Positions 1 to 8,396 of a stretch of DNA of 64,000 bases are shown here, in pieces (position 1 is the first letter of the stretch; each line of letters starts with the position of its first letter). The translations under genes and the position numbers were made by a program. The notes beneath the pieces were generated by a model that saw only the letters and a program-made list of their open reading frames with translations, ran no database searches and was not told where the DNA came from. This DNA comes from Massilia sp. IC2-477 (lineage in GTDB: Bacteria > Pseudomonadota > Gammaproteobacteria > Burkholderiales > Burkholderiaceae_D): NCBI RefSeq assembly GCF_020707265.1, contig NZ_JAJFEQ010000001.1, positions 682,001-746,000 on the forward strand, given 5' to 3'.

Positions 1-365
<365 letters not shown>

Positions 366-384
366 ACCGTCAGCGCATGTGTGA

Positions 385-408
385 AAACGGCCCCGCGGGG
401 CCGTTTTT
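385..408 (+). terminator. Rho-independent terminator after adk
   Basis: An inverted repeat AAACGGCCCC / GGGGCCGTTT closes on a GC tip and runs into TTTTT. It sits 20 bases after the adk stop and would also serve transcripts arriving from the right on the minus strand, because the left arm begins with AAAA. Confidence 0.9.
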
Positions 409-417
409 CATTGGTGC

Positions 418-450
418 TTACAAATATTTCTCGACGGCCGCGGTCAGCTC
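418..450 (-). pseudogene. orphan 3' tail of a DsbA-like gene (11 codons)
   Basis: Read on the minus strand these 33 bases encode ELTAAVEKYL followed by TAA. The intact DsbA-like gene at 548-1060 ends in ESLTAAVEKYL then TAG. The nine shared residues LTAAVEKYL are identical, but six of the nine codons differ synonymously. It is therefore the end of a diverged coding copy, separated from the live gene by the palindromic element at 451-551. Confidence 0.7.
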
Positions 451-551
451 GTAGGGTGGTCCGCCCTGCCGACCGCGCGTTCGACTCCGGCACGCATGAC
501 GACTGCTCATTGAGGAGTTGAACGCGCGCACGGACGAGCCGTGCACCCTAC
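451..551. repeat. GTAGGGTG-ended palindromic element (REPIN-like), copy 1
   Basis: The element starts GTAGGGTGGTCC and ends GTGCACCCTAC; its two ~32-base arms are imperfect inverted copies that share the tip GTAGGGTG and the inner edge CGCGCGTTC. The right arm contains its own hairpin (GCACGG/CCGTGC). It has the same tips and length as the element at 31361-31468, so this is a dispersed family. The right tip supplies the stop codon (TAG in GTAGGG) of the minus-strand DsbA-like gene. No transposase is present. Confidence 0.75.
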
Positions 552-1060
552 AGGTACTTCTCGACGGCGGCTGTTAGCGACTCGCGGTCCGAATCCCCGT
601 GGTAGCGCTCGCCGTTGATGAAGAAGCTCGGCGTCCCGCTGGCGCCAAGCGCCTTGCCTTCGTCGGCCTGGGCGCGGATCTGCTCGCGGTAGCGGCGCGC
701 CGCCAGGTCTTCCTGGAAACGGCCGTTCTCGATGCCGAGCTGCTGGGCCACCAGTGGCAGCTGGGCTGGCGACATCTGCGCCTGGTGCTCGAACAGTGCG
801 TCATGCATCTGCCAGAACTTGCCCTGGGCGCCGGCCGCCTCGGCCGCCTCGGCGGCGCCTTCCGCGAACGGGTGCATGCCGAGCGGCAGGTGGCGGTAGA
901 CCAGGGCCAGGCGCTCGCCGTAGCGCTGCTGCAGCTCGACCAGGGTAGGGTGGGCACGCGCGCAATAGGGGCACTGGAAGTCGCCGTACTCGACGATGAC
1001 GATGTCGGCGTCCGGGCGTCCGCGCACGTGGTCGTTTTCCGTGATCTGCAACTGGCTCAT
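548..1060 (-). CDS. DsbA-family thioredoxin-fold oxidoreductase
   Basis: A 170-residue thioredoxin-fold protein with the redox motif CPYC at residues 30-33 inside EYGDFQCPYC, a helical insertion, and the cis-Pro region ASGTPSFFINGERYHG. No signal peptide is visible, so it is probably cytosolic, as in the short DsbA-like family often found near NhaA-type antiporters; it is unlikely to be the main periplasmic DsbA. The start at 1060 is chosen because AGGAGA lies 4 bases upstream; a longer frame to 1099 has no ribosome site. The stop codon lies inside the tip of a palindromic repeat, and a second copy of the gene tail lies beyond that repeat. Confidence 0.85.
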   Translation of the reverse strand: MSQLQITENDHVRGRPDADIVIVEYGDFQCPYCARAHPTLVELQQRYGERLALVYRHLPLGMHPFAEGAAEAAEAAGAQGKFWQMHDALFEHQAQMSPAQLPLVAQQLGIENGRFQEDLAARRYREQIRAQADEGKALGASGTPSFFINGERYHGDSDRESLTAAVEKYL

Positions 1061-1224
1061 GCCTTCTCCTGTCGATATGTGTTGGCCCGATCTTCGCATG
1101 CCGTCCCGGGGCTATGCCGCCCGTTACCGCCCAACAATCATGTGAGGAATTGTTTCGCGTGCGCCGACGCCGCTTGCAGGGGCAGATAATGAGCTGTCCA
1201 CATTTCAAACTCACGAGGTGCACC

Positions 1225-1884
1225 ATGCGTCCCACCAAGTCCATGATTGCCCTGTTGCTCGCGCTGGGATCCAGCTGCGCGCTGGCCCAGAACGGGGCGT
1301 CGCCGCAACCGCCGACCGGCAAGCCGGTGTCCGACAGCGCCAGCTACGGTCCGGTACTGAACCCGCAGACGCCGCCGGCGACCACGCAGCAGCCTACCCA
1401 GGCCGCCGGTGAAGCCCGGCCCCAGGCGCAGGAAGAGCGGGCCGGCCAGCCGCCCGTTACCAGCAAGCAGGTCGAGGTCGATCCGTCGGCCCGCCCGGCC
1501 CCAGGCAGCAATCCGCCGCAAGGGCAGGCGCAGCCGCAGACCCGGCAGCAGAACCAGCAGCCCATGACCGAGCAGGAAAAGCGCGGGCAGCCCGAGCGCC
1601 AGCAGCAGACCAAGAAGCAGGCCCAGCGCCGTCCGGGCGCGGTGCAGCAGATCACGAGCACGCCGCGCATCGTCGCGCCTGCGCCGACCCTAACGCCGCG
1701 CGCCCCGGCGCCTGGCGTGTCCGCGCCGGTGGGACCGCAAACCAGCCAGGTAATCGGCTGCGCCGGCAGCGGCTGCACCGACGTCAACGGCGGCAGCTAC
1801 AACGCCAGCGGCCCGGGCAATACCACCGTGAGCAGCAGCGGCCGCCTGTGCACCCGCAACGGCGCCAACATGCAGTGCATTTGA
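1225..1884 (+). CDS. secreted Pro/Gln/Ala-rich protein of unknown function
   Basis: 219 residues with a clear Sec signal peptide (MRPTKSMIALLLALGSSCALA, cleavage before QNG). Residues ~25-165 are low-complexity Pro/Gln/Ala, probably disordered in the periplasm or cell wall. The last ~45 residues are different in character, Gly/Ser/Asn-rich with four cysteines (IGCAGSGC, RLCTR, MQCI), which may form two disulfides. The start is set by the signal peptide and by GAGG 6 bases upstream. I do not recognise the family. It is divergent from the DsbA-like gene on its left, whose product could not oxidise it unless exported. Confidence 0.7.
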   Translation: MRPTKSMIALLLALGSSCALAQNGASPQPPTGKPVSDSASYGPVLNPQTPPATTQQPTQAAGEARPQAQEERAGQPPVTSKQVEVDPSARPAPGSNPPQGQAQPQTRQQNQQPMTEQEKRGQPERQQQTKKQAQRRPGAVQQITSTPRIVAPAPTLTPRAPAPGVSAPVGPQTSQVIGCAGSGCTDVNGGSYNASGPGNTTVSSSGRLCTRNGANMQCI

Positions 1885-1947
1885 CGGGGCTGCGGGCCCC
1901 CGATGGTTTTTCTTGCCAAAAGTTCGCTACAATGCCGCTGTTTGACG

Positions 1948-1963
1948 TTTACGTTAACGTAAA
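1948..1963. promoter_or_regulatory. perfect 16-bp palindrome, likely repressor/activator site
   Basis: TTTACGTTAACGTAAA is a perfect palindrome 31 bases upstream of the HSD10-like gene, just downstream of a TACAAT -10-like hexamer (1928-1933) and next to TTGACG (1942-1947). Its ACGT-N2-ACGT core resembles sites described for MerR-type LiuR regulators of branched-chain amino-acid and acyl-CoA breakdown; that assignment is inference, and no liuR gene is in the window. Confidence 0.65.
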
Positions 1964-1994
1964 AGCGCACAAGAATTTTTAAAAAGGGAAAACC

Positions 1995-2753
1995 ATGCAA
2001 ATTCAGAACAATGTGTTCATCGTGACCGGTGGCGCGTCGGGGCTTGGAGCAGCCACCGCGCGCATGATCACCGAAGCGGGCGGCAAGGTCGTCATTGCCG
2101 ACGTGCAGGCTGAGGCCGGCGCGGCCCTGGCGGCAGAACTGGGTGGCCAGTTCGTCAAGTGCGACGTGACCTCGGAAGCGGACGGCCTGGCCGTGGTCGA
2201 GGCGGCCTCGAAGCTGGGCACCCTGCGTGGCCTGGTCAACTGCGCCGGCGTCGCGCCGGCCGTCAAGACCGTCGGCAAGGACGGCCCACACCCGCTGGAC
2301 GCCTTCCAGCGCGCGGTGAACATCAACCTGGTCGGTACCTTCAATATGTGCCGCCTGGCGGCCGACGCCATGGGCAAAACCGAAGCATCGGAGTACGGCG
2401 AGCGCGGCATCATCATCAATACCGCCTCGGTCGCGGCCTTCGACGGCCAGATCGGCCAGGCAGCCTACGGCTCCTCGAAAGCGGCGGTGGCCGGCATGAC
2501 CCTGCCGATGGCGCGCGACCTGGCGCGCAGCGGCATCCGCGTGATGACCATCGCCCCGGGCATTTTCGAAACCCCGATGCTGATGGGCATGCCGCAGGAA
2601 GTGCGCGACTCGCTCGGCAAGATGGTCCCGTTCCCACCGCGCCTCGGCATGCCGAAGGAATACGCGCACCTGGCCAAGGCCATCATCGAAAACGTGATGC
2701 TCAACGGCGAAACGATCCGCCTCGACGGCGCGATCCGCATGCAACCGAAATAA
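1995..2753 (+). CDS. SDR-family 3-hydroxyacyl-CoA dehydrogenase (HSD10-like)
   Basis: A 252-residue classical short-chain dehydrogenase. The NAD site TGGASGLG is at residues 12-19, the acidic residue of IADVQ indicates NAD rather than NADP, and the catalytic Tyr158-X3-Lys162 sits in AYGSSKAAV. Overall sequence and length match the HSD17B10/FadB2 group that oxidises 3-hydroxyacyl-CoA or 3-hydroxy-2-methylbutyryl-CoA in fatty-acid or isoleucine breakdown. AGGGAAAACC precedes the ATG. It stands alone, with a palindromic operator upstream, which fits inducible control by acyl-CoA or branched-chain substrates. The exact chain-length preference cannot be read from sequence. Confidence 0.88.
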   Translation: MQIQNNVFIVTGGASGLGAATARMITEAGGKVVIADVQAEAGAALAAELGGQFVKCDVTSEADGLAVVEAASKLGTLRGLVNCAGVAPAVKTVGKDGPHPLDAFQRAVNINLVGTFNMCRLAADAMGKTEASEYGERGIIINTASVAAFDGQIGQAAYGSSKAAVAGMTLPMARDLARSGIRVMTIAPGIFETPMLMGMPQEVRDSLGKMVPFPPRLGMPKEYAHLAKAIIENVMLNGETIRLDGAIRMQPK

Positions 2754-2859
2754 GTACATACATATCGCTTCCTGAAGCGTGATGCCAATTGTTGTAGGAT
2801 TGGCAGATGTCGGGCGCGTGGCGCAAGCCGCGTGCCCGTTTTGCTTTTGGAGAAACGAT

Positions 2860-4644
2860 TTGAATAACACGAAGTTGCGCAGCACCGTCCTGGCCCTGGC
2901 ACTGGCCTTTACTGTTCACCCCCTGTTGGCGCAGGACGTCCGCCAGGCGGCGCCCGAAGCCGCCACCGGCTACCAGGAAAAAGCCGGCTGGCCGGCGAAA
3001 AAATACATGGTGGCCGCGGCCAACCCGCTGGCAGTGCAAGCGGGCTACCAGATACTGAAACAAGGCGGCAGCGCGATCGACGCGGCGATCGCCACCCAGC
3101 TGGTCCTGACCCTGGTCGAGCCGCAGTCCTCGGGCATCGGCGGCGGCGCCTTCCTCGTTCACTACAACGGCCGCAAGACCCAGGCGTTCGATGGCCGCGA
3201 GACCGCCCCTGGTAAGGCCGACGAGCGCCTGTTCCAGCGCCCCGACGGCACGCCGCTGTCGCGCACTGAAGGCATTGTCGGCGGCCGCTCGACCGGCGCG
3301 CCGGGCGTGCTGCGCATGCTCGAGCTGGCGCACAAGGAGCACGGCAAGCTGCCGTGGAAGGCATTGTTCGCGCCGGCCATCAAGCTGTCGGAAGAAGGCT
3401 TCGCAGTCAGCCCGCGCCTGCACGCGCTGCTCTCCGGCGACCAGCACCTGCGCAAGGACCCGGAGGCCGCGCGCTACTTCTACGGCAATGGCGGCCAGCC
3501 CTGGCCGGTCGGCCACATCCTGAAGAACCCCGCGCTGGCCAAGACCCTGCGCGAGATCGCCGAAGGCGGCGCCGACGCCTTCTACAAGGGCCACATCGCA
3601 CGCGACATCGCGGCCAAGGTGCAGGGCCACCCGACCAACCCGGGCCTCTTGAGCGCCGCCGACATCGCCGCCTACCAGCCGAAAGTACGCACGCCGGTGT
3701 GCAGCGACTACCGCGCCTATACCGTGTGCGGCATGCCGCCGCCGTCTTCCGGCGGCATCGCCGTGGCCCAGATGCTGGGCATGTTCGAGACCATGGACAT
3801 GAAGGCGCTGGCGCCAGCGAAGGGCGTGCCGGGACCGGACGCGCTGCACGTGTTCAGCGAAGTCGGGCGCCTGGCCTATGCGGACCGCAACCGCTACGCG
3901 GCCGACACCGACTTCGTGCCGCTGCCTGGCCGCGGCCTGCCTGGCCTGATCGACAAGGGCTACCTGGCCGCGCGCGCCAAGCTCGTCGGATCGCGCTCGA
4001 TGGGCGAGGCGCCGGCCGGCAAGCCGCCCGGCATGGACCTGGCCTGGCACTGGGGCAAGGACAACGCCATCGAAACCCCGTCCACCTCGCACGTGGCCGT
4101 CGTCGATGGTTATGGCATGGGCCTGGCGATGACCACCACCATCGAAGACGCCTTCGGCTCGCGCCAGATGGTCGACGGCTTCATCCTCAATAACCAGCTG
4201 ACCGATTTTTCCTTCGCATCGCGGGATGCCGACGGCCCGATCGCCAACCGCGTGGAAGCGCTCAAGCGCCCGCGCAGCGCGATGTCGCCGACGATCGTGT
4301 TCGACCGCAAGACGGGCAAGCTGGTGCTGACCGTCGGTTCGCCCGGCGGCCCGGCCATCATCAACTACGTGGCCAAGGTGCTGGTCGGCACGCTCGACTG
4401 GGGCCTGAACGTGCAGGAAGCGATCTCGCTGCCGAACTTCGGCAGCCGCAACGGCCCCACCGAGCTGGAAGTGGGGCGCTTCCCGTCCACCACGATCGAA
4501 GCGCTGAACGCGCGCGGCCACAAGGTGCGACTTGGCGAGCAGACCTCGGGCCTGCACGGCATCCAGCGCATCGAGGTGCATGGCGTGCCGCTGTGGTACG
4601 GCGGCGCCGACCCGCGCCGCGAAGGCGTGGCAAAGGGGGACTGA
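2860..4644 (+). CDS. ggt: gamma-glutamyltranspeptidase precursor (TTG start)
   Basis: Periplasmic Ntn-hydrolase that transfers or hydrolyses the gamma-glutamyl group of glutathione. The start is TTG at 2860, six bases after GGAGA; it gives a proper signal peptide (NNTKLRSTVLALALAFTVHPLLAQ), whereas the upstream in-frame ATG at 2779 adds a non-signal extension. The autoprocessing nucleophile is Thr409 in STSHVAVVD, giving a ~380-residue large and ~185-residue small subunit after signal removal. SGIGGGAFLVHY and GSPGGPAIINY are the substrate-loop and oxyanion motifs. Length (594) is typical. The upstream gap contains small inverted repeats (TGCCAAT/ATTGGCA at 2783-2805) of unknown role. Confidence 0.95.
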   Translation: MNNTKLRSTVLALALAFTVHPLLAQDVRQAAPEAATGYQEKAGWPAKKYMVAAANPLAVQAGYQILKQGGSAIDAAIATQLVLTLVEPQSSGIGGGAFLVHYNGRKTQAFDGRETAPGKADERLFQRPDGTPLSRTEGIVGGRSTGAPGVLRMLELAHKEHGKLPWKALFAPAIKLSEEGFAVSPRLHALLSGDQHLRKDPEAARYFYGNGGQPWPVGHILKNPALAKTLREIAEGGADAFYKGHIARDIAAKVQGHPTNPGLLSAADIAAYQPKVRTPVCSDYRAYTVCGMPPPSSGGIAVAQMLGMFETMDMKALAPAKGVPGPDALHVFSEVGRLAYADRNRYAADTDFVPLPGRGLPGLIDKGYLAARAKLVGSRSMGEAPAGKPPGMDLAWHWGKDNAIETPSTSHVAVVDGYGMGLAMTTTIEDAFGSRQMVDGFILNNQLTDFSFASRDADGPIANRVEALKRPRSAMSPTIVFDRKTGKLVLTVGSPGGPAIINYVAKVLVGTLDWGLNVQEAISLPNFGSRNGPTELEVGRFPSTTIEALNARGHKVRLGEQTSGLHGIQRIEVHGVPLWYGGADPRREGVAKGD

Positions 4645-4778
4645 ACCCGGTCGCTACAAACCGGTGAAAAAGCCGGACAACTGGTGACCAATTCGGGAAG
4701 CCTGTCCGACAAACTTGCGACAGATGGGTGACGGCGCCTGCCTACGATGACGGTATTGACACCGACATCGAGATTGCC

Positions 4779-6188
4779 ATGCGCCCCACCACCGCCCGCC
4801 CCATCCTGCTCGCCGCCAGCCTGCTGGCCCTGCTCAGCGCCTGCGGCGGCGGAGGAGGGGACGCCGGTGGCGGCGCCGGCGGCGGCAAGGACAATCCTCC
4901 ACCGCCGGTGCAGACGAGCGTCGAGCACCGCGTGACCGGCGAAGCCGTCGTCAAGGTGCGCGGCGCCGGGGCCGGCTGGGTTGTGCTGGTCGACCAGCTG
5001 CAGCCCTCGTTCGCCTCGTTCCTGCGCCCGGCGCGGCGGCTGGTGATCGCCGAAGGCGCCGCCGCCTCCAGTACCTATGCGCCGCCCGAAGGCTGGTCGC
5101 TGCTCGATTTCGCCGTGCACCCGAGCCGCGAGATCAGCGTCGTCATCGCCACCGACAGCGAAGTGCGACTGCTGCGCCTGGACCGGCGCGGCGCGGTACT
5201 GGCGCAGCACGCCTTCCAGGACGCCGCCATCGCCGACGACCCTCTCTTCAGCGACCCCGCCATCCCCAATCACAAGGCCCTGCTGCCGAAGGCGACCCGC
5301 GACGGCGTGCGCCTGGCGCCGCTCGGCGAGCACTTGGCCATGGCGCTGCACACCGCCCGCAATTCAATCCTGGCCTATCGCTACGCCTACGGCGCCGGCG
5401 GCTTTGCCCGCAACTGGCGCACCCTGGTGGAGCCGGGCGTGTTCGTGAGCGGCCGCAGCGTCATCAGCGGCACCTACGATCCCTATGGCAGCCTGGGCGA
5501 GCAATGGCAGGTCTTGCTGGACGCCGATGCCAACGGACGCATCGCCGTTGGCGTCAACCTGAACCCGACGGACTATGCCGAGGCCCACGCCGAGCATTTC
5601 AAGGAGGCCTTGCCGGCCAGCTTCTACGCCGGGGCCCTGATCACCGAACTGGCGCCCGACGGCCGCCGCGTCGGCACCAGCTACATCGAACCGCGCACGC
5701 CCTTCGAACTGAAGGCCGTGAAATGGCACGGCAACGCCATCGCCGCGGTCGGCCGCGTGCTGCCGGTCCGCCGTCCCGATGGCTACGGCTGGGACGGCGT
5801 GCTGAGCCTGATCCCGGCCGGCAGCAAGGGCCGGGCGGATTACCGCACGGTCGACATCGACCGCGGCGACGTGCTGCTCGACGTCGCGTCGCTGCCGGAC
5901 GGGCGCCTGCTGGCCTCGGGCAGCACCGGCTACTTCCAGAACCCGAACGGCGCCAGCATCTCCGAGGACGCCAAGCCCCTGCTGCTGGTGCTCGAGGCCG
6001 ACGGCCGCGTGCGCGAACAGCTGCCGGCGGGCGTCGGGCCGCGCCACAACCAGCTGCGTTCGGTGGCGCCCTGGAATGGCGGCTGGCTGGCCGCCGGCAT
6101 GGAGAACGGACCCGGCACCCATTCGGCCGATGCCGACCCCGCGCTGCTGCGCGCGGACGGCCATGTGCGCAGCATCCGGATCCCATGA
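4779..6188 (+). CDS. lipoprotein, possible beta-propeller, unknown function
   Basis: 469 residues beginning with a lipoprotein signal ending LLALLSAC followed by a poly-Gly linker, so it should be lipidated at Cys23 and anchored in the inner or outer membrane. The body has repeated short strands ending in patterns such as DGRLLASGST and GGWLAAGMENG, as in beta-propeller delta-60-repeat-like proteins, but no catalytic motif is evident. The start is chosen at 4779 because upstream codons would precede the signal peptide. Its stop overlaps the next start (ATGA), so it is translationally coupled to the small membrane protein that follows. Confidence 0.75.
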   Translation: MRPTTARPILLAASLLALLSACGGGGGDAGGGAGGGKDNPPPPVQTSVEHRVTGEAVVKVRGAGAGWVVLVDQLQPSFASFLRPARRLVIAEGAAASSTYAPPEGWSLLDFAVHPSREISVVIATDSEVRLLRLDRRGAVLAQHAFQDAAIADDPLFSDPAIPNHKALLPKATRDGVRLAPLGEHLAMALHTARNSILAYRYAYGAGGFARNWRTLVEPGVFVSGRSVISGTYDPYGSLGEQWQVLLDADANGRIAVGVNLNPTDYAEAHAEHFKEALPASFYAGALITELAPDGRRVGTSYIEPRTPFELKAVKWHGNAIAAVGRVLPVRRPDGYGWDGVLSLIPAGSKGRADYRTVDIDRGDVLLDVASLPDGRLLASGSTGYFQNPNGASISEDAKPLLLVLEADGRVREQLPAGVGPRHNQLRSVAPWNGGWLAAGMENGPGTHSADADPALLRADGHVRSIRIP

Positions 6189-6538
6189 ACGGCATCCATG
6201 CGCACCAGGCCGGCCGCCATCCCCGCCCGCTGTTACTCGGCATGCTGGCCTTTGCCGTGTGCGGCCTGGCGCTGTGGTTTGCACCCGCTCACCTGGGCGC
6301 CGCGGTCCTGTTCGCGATGGCGCTGGCCGTGCTGGCCGGGCGGGCGAGGGCGCTTGCCGACGACTTCTTCGCCGGCCTGGCGCTGGCCCTGGCCGGCTGG
6401 GGCGGCGCCGGGCTGGTGCTCGGCAGCCCGGCGCAGCGTTTCAGTACGCTGATGCTGTTGCCGGAAGTCTTCCTGCTCACCTTCATCCTCGGCAGCATGG
6501 GCTTCTCCCTCGGCGTCTGCCTGCGCCGCCGCCCGTGA
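6185..6538 (+). CDS. small inner-membrane protein
   Basis: 117 residues with four hydrophobic segments (about residues 16-34, 37-55, 60-80 and 88-110) and no recognisable domain. The ATG overlaps the stop of the lipoprotein gene by four bases (ATGA), and the reading frame is the one with GC-rich third positions here. Coupling suggests it works with the lipoprotein. Function unknown. Confidence 0.65.
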   Translation: MNGIHAHQAGRHPRPLLLGMLAFAVCGLALWFAPAHLGAAVLFAMALAVLAGRARALADDFFAGLALALAGWGGAGLVLGSPAQRFSTLMLLPEVFLLTFILGSMGFSLGVCLRRRP

Positions 6539-6641
6539 CAATGTGAGATTTTTTCGCGAGTCCGGCGGGGCTACACTGGGCCATGGACAAAAAACTGCTG
6601 GTACATGCGCAGCCGCCAGCCTGCACGCGGGAGCGGCGCGC

Positions 6642-7166
6642 ATGAATATTCTCGATTTCATGGCCGGGACCTTCTCCGTCCGGCTTCCGGACGGCCGCTT
6701 CGTGTATCGGCCCCTGGGAGCCCGCGGCGCCTGCTACGTGATGACGCTGGCCCAGCGCCGCACCCGCGCCTGGGCCCAGCTGGCCTTCTACGGCGCGCTG
6801 ATTGCGCTCGTCGCGCACTACCCGCCCGTACCGATCACCAAGGGCGTGGTCATCGGCGGCGCCGGCATCCTTGCCTTGAACTACCTGCTGCTCTGGCTGT
6901 ACACCTTCGGCCTGGACAAGACCGAGCCGCCTGCGCCCATGACACGTGAGCAGCGCCACAGCGCCGTGGCGGACCAGGGCCGCGCGCTCGGCCGGCCGCT
7001 GCTATGGATCATGGTCATCGTCAGCTGGCTGTTCGCGCTCGGAGGACTGTCGATGGTCCTGCTGCTCGGGAAATGGCTGAGCGGCCTGCTGTGCATGCTG
7101 TTCTTCGGCGCCTGCGCCGCCGTCTTCACCTGGCAGCTCCGGCTGACCCGCGCGGAACGTCGGTGA
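6642..7166 (+). CDS. inner-membrane protein, four predicted helices
   Basis: 174 residues. After a short soluble start (MNILDFMAGTFSVRLPDGRF) there are two helices (about 44-60 and 65-87), a charged loop with TEPPAPMTREQR, and two more helices (about 120-145 and 148-166). GGGAG lies a dozen bases upstream of the ATG. I do not recognise the family. It follows the lipoprotein/small membrane protein pair in the same direction with a 100-base gap and could belong to the same unit. Confidence 0.7.
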   Translation: MNILDFMAGTFSVRLPDGRFVYRPLGARGACYVMTLAQRRTRAWAQLAFYGALIALVAHYPPVPITKGVVIGGAGILALNYLLLWLYTFGLDKTEPPAPMTREQRHSAVADQGRALGRPLLWIMVIVSWLFALGGLSMVLLLGKWLSGLLCMLFFGACAAVFTWQLRLTRAERR

Positions 7167-7226
7167 AAACCAACTAACAGGCTATTTATTTCCCAAGAGA
7201 TAGTCGATTTTTGCTACCCTTGGGAG

Positions 7227-8396
7227 GTGGACAGCAACGAGAAAACAGGCCTGGTCCTCACAGGCGGTGGAGCGCGCGCCGCCTATCAGGCCGGCGTGAT
7301 GCATGCGATCGCGCGCATCCTGGCCGACGCCGGCCGCCCGGCCCTGCGCTCTCCCTTCGACATCATCTGCGGCACCTCGGCCGGGGCGCTCAACGCCACC
7401 GCGCTGGCCTGCCGCGCCGACGACTTCACGAGTGCCGTGCGCGGCCTGCTGGGCGTGTGGGAAAGCGTGGCCGCCCACCAGGTCTACCGCGCCGATTCGC
7501 TGGCCGTGCTGCGCTCCGGCGCGCGCTGGCTTTCGCTGCTCTCGTTCGGCTGGCTGCTGCGCAAGTGGCGAGCGGCGCCGCCCCAGTCCCTGCTCGACAA
7601 CACCCCGCTGGCCGGCCTGCTGCACCGCGTGCTCGACCTGCCGCGGCTGGACGCGGCGCTGGCCGATGGCGTGCTGCATGCGCTGGCGATCACCGCCTCG
7701 TCGTACAGCAGCGGCCACCACATCACCTTCTACCAGGCGGCGCGCGAGATCACGCCCTGGCAGCGCCACCAGCGCCTGGCGCTGTCGACCCAGATCGGGG
7801 TCGAGCACCTGCTGGCTTCCAGCGCCATCCCCTTCATCTTCCCGGCGGTGCCGCTGTACCTGGCCGGACGGCGCGAATACTGCGGCGACGGCTCGATGCG
7901 CCAGCTGGCGCCGATCGCGCCGGCCATCCACCTGGGCGCGACCCGGGTGCTGGTGGTGGGGGCGGGACGCATGGCGGAGCCGGCGGTCGACCCTGTGCCC
8001 ACCAGCGGCTATCCGAGCCTGGCGCAGATCGCCGGCCATGCGCTGTCCTCGATCTTCCTCGACAGCCTGGCGGCCGACATCGAGCGCCTGCAGCGGGTGA
8101 ACCAGACCCTCGAGCGGGTGCCGCTGGAGGCACGCGCGGCGCTGCCGCTGCGGCGCATGGAACTGCTGGTGATCGCCCCCTCGGAGCGGCTGGACGACAT
8201 CGCGCTGCGCCACGTGCATAGCCTGCCGGCGCCGGTGCGCACCCTGCTGGGCGGGATCGGGGCGCTGGAAACGCGCGGCGCGGCGCTCGCGTCCTACCTG
8301 CTGTTCGAGGGCAGCTACACGCGCGAACTGATCCGCCTCGGCGAACACGACACCCTGGCACGGCGCGACGACGTGCTGGCCTTTTTCCCGCAATGA
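7227..8396 (+). CDS. patatin-like phospholipase (GTG start)
   Basis: A 389-residue patatin-family acyl hydrolase, a Ser/Asp-dyad lipase. The oxyanion loop [12 protein letters not shown] is at residues 12-23, the nucleophile Ser51 is in CGTSAG, and the Asp221 partner is in YCGDGSMRQ. It has no signal peptide, so it acts on lipids from the cytosolic side. The only usable start is GTG at 7227, which overlaps the GGGAGG that would be its ribosome site; this is poor spacing, so initiation may be weak or leaderless. An inverted repeat TCCCAAG/CTTGGGA (7191-7197, 7219-7225) covers the start region. The stop overlaps the start of the giant kinase gene (ATGA). Confidence 0.9.
   Translation: MDSNEKTGLVLTGGGARAAYQAGVMHAIARILADAGRPALRSPFDIICGTSAGALNATALACRADDFTSAVRGLLGVWESVAAHQVYRADSLAVLRSGARWLSLLSFGWLLRKWRAAPPQSLLDNTPLAGLLHRVLDLPRLDAALADGVLHALAITASSYSSGHHITFYQAAREITPWQRHQRLALSTQIGVEHLLASSAIPFIFPAVPLYLAGRREYCGDGSMRQLAPIAPAIHLGATRVLVVGAGRMAEPAVDPVPTSGYPSLAQIAGHALSSIFLDSLAADIERLQRVNQTLERVPLEARAALPLRRMELLVIAPSERLDDIALRHVHSLPAPVRTLLGGIGALETRGAALASYLLFEGSYTRELIRLGEHDTLARRDDVLAFFPQ

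Noticed and set aside
2701..4581. A 626-codon minus-strand frame opposite ggt
   Set aside because: Same codon-bias artefact; ggt on the plus strand has all catalytic motifs.
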